A model generated the notes under the pieces. It searched no databases. It was not told the DNA's origin and worked only from the letters and a program-made list of their open reading frames with translations. A program made the position numbers and the translations under genes. Shown piece by piece: positions 1 through 12,600 of a stretch of DNA of 64,000 bases (positions are counted from its first letter, which is position 1; every line of letters starts with the position of its first letter). Source of the DNA: Cinclus cinclus (taxonomy: Eukaryota > Chordata > Aves > Passeriformes > Cinclidae); the NCBI RefSeq assembly GCF_963662255.1, contig NC_085072.1, positions 1,492,001 to 1,556,000 of the forward strand, read 5' to 3'.

Positions 1-184
1 CGGCGCGGAGCCGTGTCCCGGTCGGTGAGGATGTCCCGGTCGGTGACCGCCGCCGCCGCCGGGCGCTGAGATGGCGGCGAGCTCTCGCGAGAGCGTGGGG
101 AGGCGGGCGCGGCGCGGGCGCTCTCGCGAGAGGAGGCGGCGGCGGGAGACACGTGGGGGCGCCGCCGGCCCGGCCGCCGCCGCC
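1..184 (+). promoter_or_regulatory. CpG-island promoter and 5' UTR of WDR77 with two TCTCGCGAGA elements
   Basis: This very CpG-rich stretch lies directly upstream of the WDR77 start codon. Two perfect palindromic TCTCGCGAGA motifs occur at 83-92 and 122-131, and a CACGTG E-box lies near 150. No TATA box is seen. The TCTCGCGAGA element is known from TATA-less, often bidirectional housekeeping promoters. In mammals the gene sharing this promoter is ATP5PB on the opposite strand, but the window begins too close to test that here. Confidence 0.75.
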
Positions 185-3100
185 ATGGAGGAGCCGCTGC
201 CGCTGCCGCTGCCCCAGGCGGCCCCGCCGCCCGCCCCGCCCGACACCGCGGCGCCCGCGGCCTCGGCGGACGGAGAGCCCTCGGCCGAGGCCGCCCCCGA
301 GTGGAACATCCCGCCCAACGCGCCTGCCTGCATGGAGCGGCACCTGGAGCGCGCGCTGTACCGCGCAGGTAGCGGCGCGGCGGCGCGGGGGGCCCGGCGG
401 GGCCCGGGACCCTCGGGCGCTCCCCCGGGGCTCCCCGCGCTGCTCCCCGCGCCTCCCTTCGTGTCTCTCCCGCAGACGGGGCCCTGCTGCTGGGCGCCTC
501 CGGGCTGAACGGGCGCTGCTGGACCGGCTCGCTGTGGGTGTTCGCGGAGCCCCGGCGCGCCCCCAGCGAGGGCTTCTGCACGGCCGGCGTGCAGACCGAG
601 GCGGGGGTGGCCGACCTGTGCTGGCTGGCGGACAGGGGCATCCTGGTGGCCTCCGACTCGGGTGAGCGACGGGGATATCCCGCATGCATCGCCGGGGTGT
701 GTCCGTCCCCTCTCCCGCCGGGGTGGGTGCCATCCCCTCCGCTGAGCTGGGTGTCTCCCGTTCCCTCCTGCTCCTCCCCGGCTCCGAGGTGAGTGTCCTT
801 CTCGCTGAGCTGGGTGTTCCCCTGTATCCCCCAGGTGCGGTGGAGCTCTGGGAGCTGGAGGAGAACGAGAGCCTCATCGTGAACAAGTTCTGTAAATACG
901 AGCACGATGACATTGTGACATCGGTGTCCGTCCTGGCTGGCAGCACCCAGGCTGTCAGCGGGGGCAGGGATTTCTGGTGAGTGTCCCCAGCCTGGCAGCC
1001 GCGTGCCCGGGCTGTGCTGGGCGCTCACTGCTCCCTCTTGTCCCCAGTGTGAAGGTCTGGGACATCCCGGAGCAAACGGTGCTGCACTCCTACAGAGGTG
1101 AGTGCCGACCCACCCCTCTCTGTCCTTTATATAAGCGCCTTTACATCCCATTTTCACCCGTTCCCCTGATCCCTTGTCTGGCTCCCTCAAGCTCAGGGCT
1201 GTCACAAGGACTTGTGGCCATGGTTGGATTGGGCAGCTCATCACTTTGGTAGGAAGCAGTTGGCTGCTGCTGCTGCTGAGCAGAAGTTATCCCATGTCTG
1301 GGCACTGCTATTAAACTGCTGTGCCTCTGGAGGCCCTTGGGAATATGGGGGAAAGTTGGATACAGTCTTTGAGGCTCTTTATCCTTTTGTGCTTTTGGTA
1401 GCTCACTCCGATGCAGTGACTTGTGTGGCTTCCTGTCCTGGTAAGGACACTGTGTTCCTGTCCTGTGCTGAGGTAAAGCTCACTCTGTTGTCTAAATCTA
1501 CCACATTAAAACAAGATTTAGCTTTAGGTATTTATGGTTTAATGCACTTACAAATCACCTCTTGTGCTGCAACCTGCCTGCCCGTGTTATTGCAGTGTTC
1601 TAGTCTGATAAGTTTATAATCGGTTTACCAAGCTGATTCCTACAGGTTTGTATCAAATTTTGGGAGCTCCTAGTTATGTCCTGGGGATGACTGAGGGCTG
1701 GACTTAATGACGGCATCATTTTAACCCAGAGAAAAGGGCAGGGTCATTTTGCCTGTGAGTTAGCAATGAATCTGAATTTATGCCACAAAGAAATGGTAAA
1801 GTTCTTCTCATTCCTTTTGGATTTATAGGACAACAGAATTTTACTCTGGGACACCAGATGCCCCAAACCAGCTACCCGAATTGGTATGTCTCTGTGTGCA
1901 CTCGCTGCTTCTGCATGAGTTTGTGTTGGAAGAAATAAATTATCTTATGCCTGACTTCTTAAACTAGTGATGTGCCTGTTAAAACCCAAGGAGGTCTGAC
2001 ACTGTCACAGAAGTACAATAAGCTTGTCTTGGTGCAGTAGCAGTGTTAGATGAGAGAGATGAGGAGTATCTTTGTGCTGCCTCCTTCCACACTCACCCCA
2101 GTTCCTCCCCTTGCAGTTTGCAGTGCCTGTAATTACCTCCCTACCTCAGTCTTGTGGCATCCACAGAAAAGTGACATCTTTGTCTTGGGTAAGAATCGGA
2201 TCTCTCACCTGGCAAATCAAAGTCCTTGTTCTCACAGGACAGTTTTTGCTGTAACTTCAGTCTGTGTCTCTCCCAGGTGATGAAAGTGGAACAGTTGCAC
2301 TGGTGGACACAAAGAATCCTGACTCTGCCCTCAGCACTGCTGTGCACACCCGAGCCATCACAGGCTTTGCTTTCTCTGCACACAGGTACTGACTGATTCT
2401 GGCACAGAACGTGGGACTGCAGCCCTTTAAAAGCTTCAGTTATTTTTGAGTTACTGTGAGAATGCCAGTTTTGGCGTCTTATCAAGGAGATTGTATCAGA
2501 GAATAAACCAAGCAACATCTCACTTCTGACATGTGTGAATGTCCACAGCAAGAATTCTGTAGTTCCAGAATTGCTGACCCACACACGGTGGGGTTTTTTC
2601 TAATTACAGTCACCTCTGATTAAAGAAGGATCACTTGCTTTCAGACTCTAATAGACTATTCCCACTCAGAATACTGGCACCCTGCCACATGCTGATGAAA
2701 ACATTTTTGTAAGATTTTTTGTGAGTTAATTTGCTGTACCTGGGTCAGGATCACTAAGAATCCTGTTGTTCATAAATTTATCCCTAAAAATTCTTGTATC
2801 TGCTTGTTCTAACTGTGCTCTCATCTCTTTCTAGTTCACCCTTACTGGCTTCCATCAGTGAAGACTGTTCAGTTGCTGTTCTTGACTCAGACCTCTCAGA
2901 GGTGTAAGTACAGACAGAATGTACTCATTGCTGTTTTCTTCTTGTCTTCTCGAGTTAATTATTAGTACACAGGATGGTTTGGGGTGGAAGGGACCTTAAA
3001 AATCATTCATTCCACCCCCTGCAATGGCAGGACACCTTCCACCTTCCCAGGTGGCTTCAAGCCCCAATGTCCAGCCTGGCCTTGGACACTTCTAGGGCTG

Positions 3101-3402
3101 GGGCAGCCACAGCTTCTCTGGGCAAACCTGGAGGTGAAAATGTTTCTAAATAGAGGAGCATGATCCTCACAAACCAGCAGTTAGGGATGGCCAAGCCCAC
3201 ATTCTCTCTAATGATGGCTGATGGGGTGTTGGTGTTTTCCAGGTTCAGAAACCGTTCTCATCGAGACTTTGTAAAAGGCTTGTCCTGGTCTCCTTCAGAT
3301 GATGCCTTGCTCACTACAGTTGGATGGGATCATCAGGTTTTACATCATAATGTCCCTCTACCAGCTGGTGAAGCTTCTGGAATCAACTGTGTAAAAGAAT
3401 AG
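185..3402 (+). CDS. WDR77: WDR77 / MEP50, methylosome WD-repeat protein (10 coding exons, 365 aa)
   Basis: WDR77 is the WD40 partner of PRMT5 in the methylosome and presents substrates such as Sm proteins and histones for symmetric arginine dimethylation. Coding exons: 185-368, 476-661, 835-976, 1048-1097, 1402-1472, 1829-1883, 2117-2188, 2277-2385, 2835-2903, 3243-3402. All introns are GT-AG; the total is 1,098 nt, giving 365 aa against 342 in human. Diagnostic stretches include [41 protein letters not shown] and TTVGWDHQV. The added length is mostly a Pro/Ala-rich N-terminus before EWNIPP. The ATG at 185 has an ideal Kozak context (GCCGCCGCCATGG). An in-frame ATG at 71 would add 38 Arg-rich residues and is less likely. 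The E/V junction uses the GTAAGT donor at 2904. Identity is very secure; exon edges are secure from frame continuity. Confidence 0.96.
2961..3130 (-). repeat. CR1 LINE 3'-end fragment in WDR77 intron 9
   Basis: The + strand reads as the reverse complement of an avian CR1 3' tail, with GGAAGGGACCTTAAAAATCAT, then CAGCCTGGCCTTGGACACT, then GGGGCAGCCACAGCTTCTCT. It lies between the exon ending at 2903 and the last exon. The match is by recalled consensus wording, not a library search. Confidence 0.75.
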
Positions 3403-3594
3403 TTTTATAAACTCGTGGTCCAAGTTCCTTGCTGGCATCACTTTGATTCTGCTGAAGTCGCAGGTGTGTGAGCTGGACTGGGCTCTGTTGTCTGCCTCAG
3501 AGCTTGTGGCTAAGAAGGTTCTTGTAGTAATTTTGAATTAGGCTTAAGTTAGTTACAAACCAAGCTTTACCCTTTCCTCGGGAGTGGCTTCTGT

Positions 3595-3600
3595 AATAAA
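3595..3600 (+). terminator. Poly(A) signal AATAAA, WDR77
   Basis: The first canonical AATAAA downstream of the WDR77 stop lies about 195 nt into the 3' UTR. A second candidate AATAAA occurs near 3685. Which one is used cannot be decided from sequence. Confidence 0.6.
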
Positions 3601-3619
3601 AGACTTTGGTTTTACTCAG

Positions 3620-6600
3620 AGAAAATTGACTTCAGGCACAGAGGAGACTTAGAGAGACTGGAAATTAGGTGTAATGAAGAAAGAAATAAAGTCAAAAAGA
3701 CTTGATTCTTTCATCAGTTCCCCAGACTACCCATGGAATTAATAGAAGTTTTTGGGGGAGGTTAGCAGCATGCCTCTTGTTGGGTAGATGTGAGAGCCTC
3801 ACCCTTGAGCAAAGTTTTTTGCTCTGGAAATCAGGTGGAATGAAGACTTGTTGGGGTTCAAGGGCTGGAAGGGTTCCAGCATTGTCCTTAATGCAGCATG
3901 TGGTGAGAGGATGGAGCCTGCTGAGCACTGGCTGTGCACTGGTGTGAAGTCCCAGTGTTGGGTGTGAGGATCCCAGCTGGAGCCCTGCAGTTAAACACTT
4001 TGGGATGGTGCTGGAATCCCGGGGTGCCCAGCACGTGCTGGCCCCGAGGCCAGCTGAGGGCAGAGCCAGGGGCTGGCAGGCAGGAGGGAGCAGTGCAGTG
4101 CTCTGGCACCATGGGTCATCTCCTCTGTGCTGAAGGCAACTTACTCAAGGCCAAGACCTGTGAACAAAAGGTTTGTGCGAGGGGAAACCTGGACTAAGGA
4201 CTTCAGTTGTCATTTGCTTGCTCCTGTACCAGGCTGTGCTTAGTGATAACCCAGATCCACGCACGTGTGACAAGTGACTTCTTGTGCTGGCACTGAGGGG
4301 ACAGGACACTGCCCTACCCCCAAACCAGACTCCACCGAGCCCGTAGAGGTGTTTTTGTCAAATACCACGTGCATTTCTATTCTAACTCAGCTTTCCCTGG
4401 AACATGTTTATCTGATGGAAGTCACTGCTCTGCATGCCTTGCTGCTGCTCTAGTTATAGCTTGGTCTGGCCTAGTATTTCCTAGACAGAATTAAGCAAGT
4501 CCTGACTGATGAAACAAAAATACCGTTGAAATTAATGTTACCCCTGGTACTTTAGCATGATAGCAGCACTTGAATGTACACTGCTTCCAGTTTTTATCTC
4601 TGCATACACATAGGTTTAGTTTTGCAAAGCCCACAATTAATTTTTAGGCAGACTAAGCTTTCCCAGGCTCTGTACTTTCTCATACTCTTTGTGAACCTTG
4701 CTCCTTGTTAAATTCCCATTTCATACAGGTGTTCACAGTAACTTCCTGTTCTAGGGCAGCGTATGACAAATGGTAAATGATGATAAAACCTGACACTTGA
4801 ACCACAAAGTCCCCTGTTAGGGACTGTGATGCTGTACTGAAACAGGTCTTGTGTTGGTTCTGAAAAAGGTGTCTTGGAAGATGGTTTTCATTTGTAACTG
4901 GTTTAAGTTTCACTGGGCCACTTCTGTAGCACTGAAGAGCCAGCTGAGATCACCCACACAGTTCAAGTTGTGATTTCAGTCCCTGATATTAAAACTGTTC
5001 TTAAATAAATGTTCACCGTATTCCTGTTCAATGCCAGGGCAGTGCAGTTCTTCAGCACTGATGCAAGGCAGGCTCTGGATCCTGCTATTTTCAGGAACTT
5101 TCTTTTCCAAAACTCAACTTGGGGTTCCGTCGTGCACAGCTAAAACGAGAGGTTCAAATGTGAGACATTAAGCCACATAAGGTTCCTCATATTGCCACAC
5201 CTGAGCAAAACACAACAGTGCATGGCAAAAGACTCGTGGTGGATGGTGAAGCCTGTAGAGAGAGCAGGTCACTGGTGATTTACTAACTCTTTTTACAAGT
5301 AAAGACTAAACAATCCTCAGTTCTTCAGCACCTGGCAGGTATTTGTGGTGCCACAGGATGGCAGCAGCTGCCCTTGGCACGGGGAAGGAGCACGGCCTCA
5401 GCTCTGCACTTTGCCTTAAGGACTATCTGCTTCTGGGGTTTCTGGCACTTGCATTTGGGGTTTGTCACTCTCATGAGAGAGGTACAGAAGAGCAGTTCAG
5501 GAGTCACTGCTGGGGTGCAGCTTGGCTCAGAGGTGTTGTACCAGTGCTGGCATGGCTGCAGTGAAGGCACAGACACATGGGCAGTGGAGCAGAAGCACCA
5601 GGAATCAATTCCACATCACTCCTTGCTGCCTTTGCAGCTCCCTGCCAAGGAAGGGACACAACTCTGCGGGGTGTGTGTCCCTGCACCACACACCGTTCAG
5701 GTTTGGGGATACTTGTGGCTCCAGTAAAAGCTTCAAGGCACAGCTGGCACCCTTTCCCTCCCTCCCAGAGCCTGTTTCTGTAGGTAGAGCTGCATGGAGA
5801 TGAGAATGCAGATCATTTTAATTCTGAGTGGGAAGAAGCAGCCACTGTGCAGCCAAGCCTCTTCGGTGTTGCTGCTTGCATTGCTCACACTGCTTGCAGT
5901 TTTGGGCACAGCATTCGAGTTGGGGCTTGTAAGAGGTATGGGAGTTTCATCCCTAATGAAGGCTCCAACCCAAGGACTATTTATAGTACTGCTCCAGCTC
6001 TCTGCCAGCCTGCCCAACCAGCTGGGTGTGGGTGACACAGCTCCTGGGGCTCTGCTGCCCTTCATGCCTTCACTGGGCTTCTAAAAACACTGAGATGGCC
6101 ACAGGCTTTGGATCAACTGCTCAGAGAAACTGGACCAAGCCCTGGGCAAGCTGAAATTCAAACCCTTGCTGAGCTACATTTTCCCATCCTTTCAAGGACG
6201 TGCAAACGTCTCAATCCTCCAGCAGACAGACCACGCAAGCAAAAAGTCAGACCACACGTGTAATAAAACATTCAGAAATGTTTAATGCAAGAAGGTTGGT
6301 GTTCAATGGCACTCATAAATAAGATACTTTGTTCAATAGTTTACAGCTAAAGCTCTGTTACACTCCCCTAGCAGGAACTTGTGAGGAAGAGGCAGCTGCA
6401 GGGGATAACTGAAGTTGTATCACGACTTGAATTGCCACACTGCATCAGAGAGGGTGAAGTGAGAATAACTCCACACTCAGGCTTCAGGATTGCTCTGGGC
6501 ACTGGGCTGGGTCACGGTGCTTTGCTCCATTAATTCCCCTCAGTTCTGTTTCCTCTTACTGTGTTGCTAAATTTCCGTACTGAAAGAGCAGGGAGGAGCA

Positions 6601-9383
6601 GGAGCAGCAATCCCAGGACAGGTTATGCTCTTACCTGACAGTTACCTGCCCCAGGAGGAGGGGACTCATCCCCATCCCTGCAGCCCTCACTTTGTGAGAG
6701 ATCTGACCGTCCCCAAGTGCTGTGGCTGCCAACAGCTCTGACAGTGGTTCCTTTGTCACAACGGCCCCAGAATCAATGGTGAGTTGTTACTGAAATACCA
6801 GAATTTGCTGAATGCATTCAAAAGAAGCAGGGATAGCCCAAAGTGTTTGAAGAATGGAAGTGTTCCACTGCTGAAAACCTGCATGCTAACCAGTCCTACA
6901 ACTGGGAGCAGAGTCCAGCCTGATTTACTGACAGCTCAGCCCCCTCTGCACTCCCAGAATGGTGTTGAATGAACAATGGCTATGTTACAAAGCTCACTTA
7001 TATTATCATCCTTCTAATACTAAATTAAAACAACTATGTCTCCTAGAAATGAGACACTCTGTGGTGTCTAAGACCATACTTTGACTATACAGGAATTGTG
7101 TGTATGGCTAAAGTAGTAAATGTGACATTTAAAGCAAGTGCCAACATTGGAGTGTCACATTTTTCTCTAAAAAACTTTGCTGGGGAGTTTCCAGTTTGGA
7201 AGAATTCTTGAGGTGGAATTGCACACATACCCCCTGCCCTCTCCACTTCTGGGCAAGGTCAGTATCGAAAACTGAAATTGCCCACCCAGCCTTAAAATTG
7301 TTTTTGAGAGCTCATTTGCAATTATAGCTTATTATTAAAAAAAAAAAAAGTATCGGAAGAAAAAAAACATTAACTTGCAATGTTATCAAAGAGACTTTGT
7401 TTGCTTTCGAGTTAAACTGGTGAAACTTCATCCAATACCAAAACATGACCCTGAAGCCCCTCAAGGAGGATCATGGATTTACTTTTACACATAAAGGAGA
7501 GGGCTCAGGATGCTCCTTGCATGGAGAAGATTCCATGTTTTGGGGAGGGTGGTATTCCACATGACACTTGGCACTCTTAAATGTCCTTATATTAACTCCA
7601 TAGTCACTTTTCTCTATAAATATTCTTTTTAAACTAACACCCAGATATTTAAAGCCTATCATTTCAATATTGGCTGGGGTGAGCAATGGAAATCTTCCAA
7701 GTCACTGTGACTTACTGGCATAAAAATGCCCTTTGAATCAGCTATTAGACTGATTATTGTATTTGCATTTTCATTTTATTCACAGCAAAGTAAAGTTCAG
7801 AATACTTTAAAACTGCTGCCAAAAGGGCTGTTAAATTATTGGATAAAGCTGGAAACAACACAAAACATAGAATGTCAATGACATGACTTGAATATGAAGA
7901 TAACACTTGAGAATTCCATTGTGAAAGAAAAAAATTATCCCTGATTTTGAACTGAATTGTAGAACAAGATCTGCTTGCAGGCCACATCCAGGTGTGTGCC
8001 AGGTAGGGTAAGCTGGAGTGGAACCAGTAGTATTTATAGCATTGAAAATAGAAAGTGCTTTCCATAAAAACAGACTCATGTCTCAAAGTGCTTTTAGTTT
8101 GTCAGTGATTAGAAAATATTCTCTGTAAGTTTTTACAGTTATCTTACAGTGATTTCAGCAAGTTTACCTAGGAGGAAGATTCTCTGTTTCTAGTTTCAGG
8201 AGGTTGGCTATTCCCCACTCAGGTCAGCTCTCGTGAGACCCCACTGCTCACTCTGGAAGCTGAAACCTTGAAGACTCCTCAGAGCTCCCAGCCCTGCACA
8301 GGCAGCAACAGCTGCTCGGAGGCACCCGTGGGAAGCAGGGGCAGCTCTGCACATCCAGCACCCAGAAAAGCACTGAGGGGAGCAGCAGGAGCCAGCTCCC
8401 TTCGGGGTGTCCCTGCAGACACCCCTCAGCCCACCAGCATCAATACAGTCCCGCTGAAATTCAGCTTCTCGGTCCCCACATCGGACAGATGGAAGCCAAG
8501 TCTCAGGAGAACAGTTAACAGGGACACTTTGGGGGTAACATGGGTGTGAAGTGGCAAGAGACCCCTCGGGGAGAGCTCCAGCAGCACGGTGACCTGGGCG
8601 AGTCGCTGGAACCCACCAGCCCAAGGAAAAGGATTGCTCCATATCCTCCAAAGTGCTTTACAGCCTCCAGCCAGGCCTCACAGCCTCCTTCCACGAGGAA
8701 TAATTACCAACAGAAACATTTACAGTGGCCAAAAGGCACAGCAAAGCAAGGCCCCTGCTCCCGAAGCTGCTCCTGGAGAAGGGGTCAGAGCCCGGCTCAG
8801 CAGGGCAGGCACTGACTGCCCAGAGCTGGGTTTAAGGCAGAACTGATTTGCTCCAAACTCTTGAAGGACAGAAAGGGTCAGGATCTAGGCATCCTAAACT
8901 CTCCTCCCATCCCACTGGCCTCTCATTCTTATTTTAATCCCTGACATTTATCTATACACTGCTTTGCTTCCATTGTGCACATCTTTCAGTTGGTTTACCC
9001 CTGCTCCCAAATGTGCTGGAGTTAAAAAGTCAAACAAATCAATCTTTCCAGTGGTGATGCTCTTTAAAGAGAGCTGAGGATGCTCTTTGGCTTTCCTAGA
9101 TGGCCTATCAGGCTGCAATTCTGAAAAAAATCCACAAGGGAAAATGGGAAAAGGGGGAACCACATTTGTTCAGGTAACAAGGCAGCAGCCTGCCCTCCGC
9201 AGTAACTACTCTCCATGACAGTTCTGTGAGCAAAGTCCAAGTCTCTAGCTCATTCCCCACCTTCTCCATCAGCAGTTTCAAGCAAGTGCATTTTCAGGCT
9301 GGGTTGGGCCCATCCCTGGTGCCCATAGAGAAGGGAAGGACCAACCCAGGCACCTTCTCGCCCTTGACAGGCGCACGCTGGCA
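3620..9383. other. Intergenic or 3'-UTR interval between WDR77 and C6orf132
   Basis: No conserved coding exon was recognised; the ORFs here are short and lack familiar motifs. The right part may be long 3' UTR of the minus-strand C6orf132 gene. Minus-strand poly(A)-like hexamers occur at 7775-7780 (TTTATT on +) and near 6280 (TTTAAT on +), and neither is decisive. A 13-nt A-run sits near 7336. Confidence 0.5.
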
Positions 9384-9660
9384 GGGCAGCCCCCAGCTCC
9401 TACCGGTGGCTCTGGTAGGTGTAGGAGATGGGCTGGGGGCAGCCCCAGCTCCTACCGGTGGCTCTGGTAGGTGTAGGAGATGGGCTGGGGGCAGCCCCCA
9501 GCTCCTACCGGTGGCTCTGGTAGGTGTAGGAGATGGGCTGGGGGCAGCCCCCAGCTCCTACCGGTGGCTCTGGTAGGTGTAGGAGATGGGCTGGGGGCAG
9601 CCCCCAGCTCCTACCGGTGGCTCTGGTAGGTGTAGGAGATGGGCTGGCGGGTCCCGGGCC
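9384..9660 (-). repeat. 53-bp tandem repeat (5 copies) containing the C6orf132 C-terminal codons and stop
   Basis: Copies of GCTCCTACCGGTGGCTCTGG start at 9396, 9448, 9501, 9554 and 9607. Spacings are 52, 53, 53 and 53 bp. The rightmost copy is the real end of the terminal exon. Read on the minus strand, each copy repeats the codons for PISYTYQSHR and a TAG stop plus about 20 nt of 3' UTR. The four extra copies lie beyond the stop and are therefore 3' UTR. Confidence 0.95.
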
Positions 9661-12600
9661 TGACCGTGAAGGTGTTGGAGGGGGCCCCGTACTGCGGGGT
9701 GCCGTGGGCAGGCCTGCAGGGAGAACACAGGGGAAGTCACCGAAAGCCCAGGCACAGCTTGGCGGTCACTCAGTACCACAAGGATGTATTCCATTGCTCC
9801 GTGTCCCCGCTCAGCAAGGTGGGGAGGGGAGAGAGGTGGGCAGGGGAGGGAGGTGGGCACTGGGGTCACAGCTGGCACCAGGGAGCAGCCATGGAGTCAC
9901 TGCCCTTGGACTGGGCCAGCAGCAGGAGCCGGGAGCGAGCACAAGCCAAGGGGCAGCGACTTCTCTGGAGGCCCAGTGCTGCTCCGGGGCCAAGGGACAC
10001 GGAGGGCAGGAAAGGGTGGGCTCGGGGGGCACGTACCTGCTGGCTGCCAGCACGCTGGCGGGCGAGAAGTCCCCGTTCTGCCCCTTGTACTTGGCGTCAG
10101 CCCCGCTGCCGCCGTAGGCCGTGGCTTTCCCAGCAGCGTCCGCGCTCGCCCGCCGGCCCTGGGCGCTCGAGGGGCCGTTCCTGTGGGTAGAGCCCAGGCG
10201 GCGAGACCCCTCCCCGGCCGAGGAGCTGAAACCCCCGGGGCCGTACGGGGAGAGGGTGCCCGAGGCCCGGGGGGCTGCGGCTGCCCGCGGGTAGGAGCTG
10301 TCGGGCTCGGACATGTACAGGCGCTTCTTGATCAGCGGGCGTGGGTTGGGGCCGTGGCTGGGGAAACTCGTGGGGCTGCTGTAATCCGGGTACTGGGGGG
10401 TGAAGTCGCCGTTCCTCCAGCTCTTCTCCAAGGGCAGCGGAGCTGCTGGCTCCTGGTTGCCCCCGTAGTTGCGGATGTAGCCAGACCACCTGAAATAGCG
10501 CGGCTCGCCCGAGCTCCGGCTGCTGTCAGGGACACTGGGGCACTTGCGGTTCTCCTCCCGACTCCGGAGGGGACCCTCGTCCGCCTCGTTGCTGAATTCG
10601 GGGGGTGGGGGGATAATCCCGAAGTCCAGCGCCGTGTCCCCGTTCTCCTCCTCCCTGGGTGCTCCGTGGCGGGCTGGGCCGGGCTGGCCCGAGTCCAGCA
10701 GGCCCCGGAGCAGGCTGGAGGCGGCGGCTCGCCGGGGCCCGGGGGGCTGCGCCTCGCCCACCGCCCGCACGTCCCGGCCCTGCTCCGAGGAGCTGGAGAA
10801 CGAGGGGGGTTTGCTCCAGCAGGACCCTCCGGGACCGGCCGCCGGCGGCCGAGGCACCACAGTGAAGGAGCAGGGCTTGGACTCGTGGCGGAAGAAGCTG
10901 CTGGACGCGGTGTCCGACGAGGCACTGCTGAGTCTCAGGGGGGCCTTCGCCCTCAGTGCGGCCGCCCCGTCCCCGCCCTGGCGGCCCCGCTGGGCGCGCT
11001 GCCGGGCTGCCAGCAGCAGGGCCATGGGCGAGCCCCGCTCCACGCGCTCCCCCGTCACAGGGTGGATCAGCACCTCCTCCTGTCCTGCTCCTGAGGTGGC
11101 CGGGGGGCTCCTGGTCGAGCTCCCGGGGCAGGAGGGCTCAGCTGAGCCCGGGGCACAGGGCGGCTCGGCCGGGCTGGCCCCAGCCTGGTGCACTTTGTAC
11201 TGGAAGATGGCCGAGCTGGGCTGTGGTGCCGGGCTCTGTGCAGGGGACGCTGAGGGTGAGGAAGGGGTGGGAGCAGGGGGTTCTTCTGCCGGTCCCTGAG
11301 GTGGGTCTGGGGGACTCACGCTGCTGTTGAGGGACCCAGGAGCAGGGCTCACACCCTCTGTGACCTTGCCAGCAGCAGGAGCGGGATGCTCCTTGGGATC
11401 TGTCTCATCCTTCTCCACAACAGGGGCTGGGAGTGGTTTTGGCACTACTGAGCCACTTGTGTCAAGGGGGCTCTTCCTCACCTGTGAGGTGCTGATGCCA
11501 TTGTCCACACCTTGCTTCTGGCTGCTGAGTCCTGGGGCAGGTTTCCCCTCTTTCTTCAGGGACAGCACAGCCTCCAGCTCGTTCCGGATTGTCCTCACAC
11601 TGCGGGGCTGTGTGTCGGGGTTGCTCTCTAGGGTGGTGACTGCGGTGCTGGGAGAGCCCCCATTGGTGCTGGGGGTGCTGCTGGGCACCGCTTTCTTCTC
11701 ATTCTCCCCTCCTTTAGATAACCCCGTGTCCTTCCTGGCAAGGTGGGGCTCACTGAGCCCCGGCTCACGGCTGCCAGCACGGCTGGGATTGCTGTCCATG
11801 GGCTGGGGAGCACCCAGCCTGTCCAGCGGCCTCTCCTCCCGGCGCGGGGAGCGCAGCAGTGCCGAGAGCTCGTCCCGCAGCTTGCTCAGGTTGCTGGCAT
11901 CCTTCCAGTCATCCTCACAGGTTGGGTAGTCCGGAGGAGGGAGATCCAGGTCATTTGCAGTGAGAGGTTCAGATTTTGGAGGGGAGTCTGTCCCGGCTGT
12001 TTTCAGCTGGGGAATCTTCTCCCGCTCAGAGCCCAGCAGCGGGGACCGGCGGCCGGCAGGATTCACCCCTTGGCCGAGCCCCGGACCTGGCCTGGGGCTC
12101 AGTGGAGGGGGCACAGCCGACTTCCCAGCGCCCTGCCTGAGCCCGGAATTCCTCTGCTCGGCTTCTCCCAGGCGTGCCTTGGCCGCGGGTCTGATGGTGA
12201 AGCAGGGTGGGAGGGGTGGTCGGGAGTGAGGCTGCCTGGGGACCGGCTCCTGCCGGCCGGGCTGGTCCTCCTGCACCGGGATGGACGAGGAGCGCGCCGG
12301 GGCTGGCGGCGGCACCTTGAACGACCTGGGGAAGGTGAGGTGGGGCTCGGGCTTGGGCTGCAGGCTCTCCTTGGGGCTGGGGGCTGCGGGCAGCCCGGCC
12401 TCGGCAGGGCAGAGCGGCCCCTCGGCGTCCGCCTGCCTCGTGTTCAGCACCGTCTCCGACTTCCACTTGGAGATGCCGGGGGTGAAGTCTGCAGGGTCCC
12501 GGGCGCCCGGCGGGGCCGGTGGGATGAAGTCGGGAGGAGCCGGAGTGCTGGGGGGGGACAGGGCAGAGGCGGGAGGTGGCGGGGCTGCCATGGCAGGAGG

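Noticed and set aside
3620..9383. Search for TAF8, the human neighbour of C6orf132
   Set aside because: No histone-fold or other TAF8-like sequence was seen in either strand of the interval.
9784..11094. 436-aa + strand open frame
   Set aside because: It is antisense to the large C6orf132 exon, whose protein matches a known family. The + frame is a GC-rich shadow.
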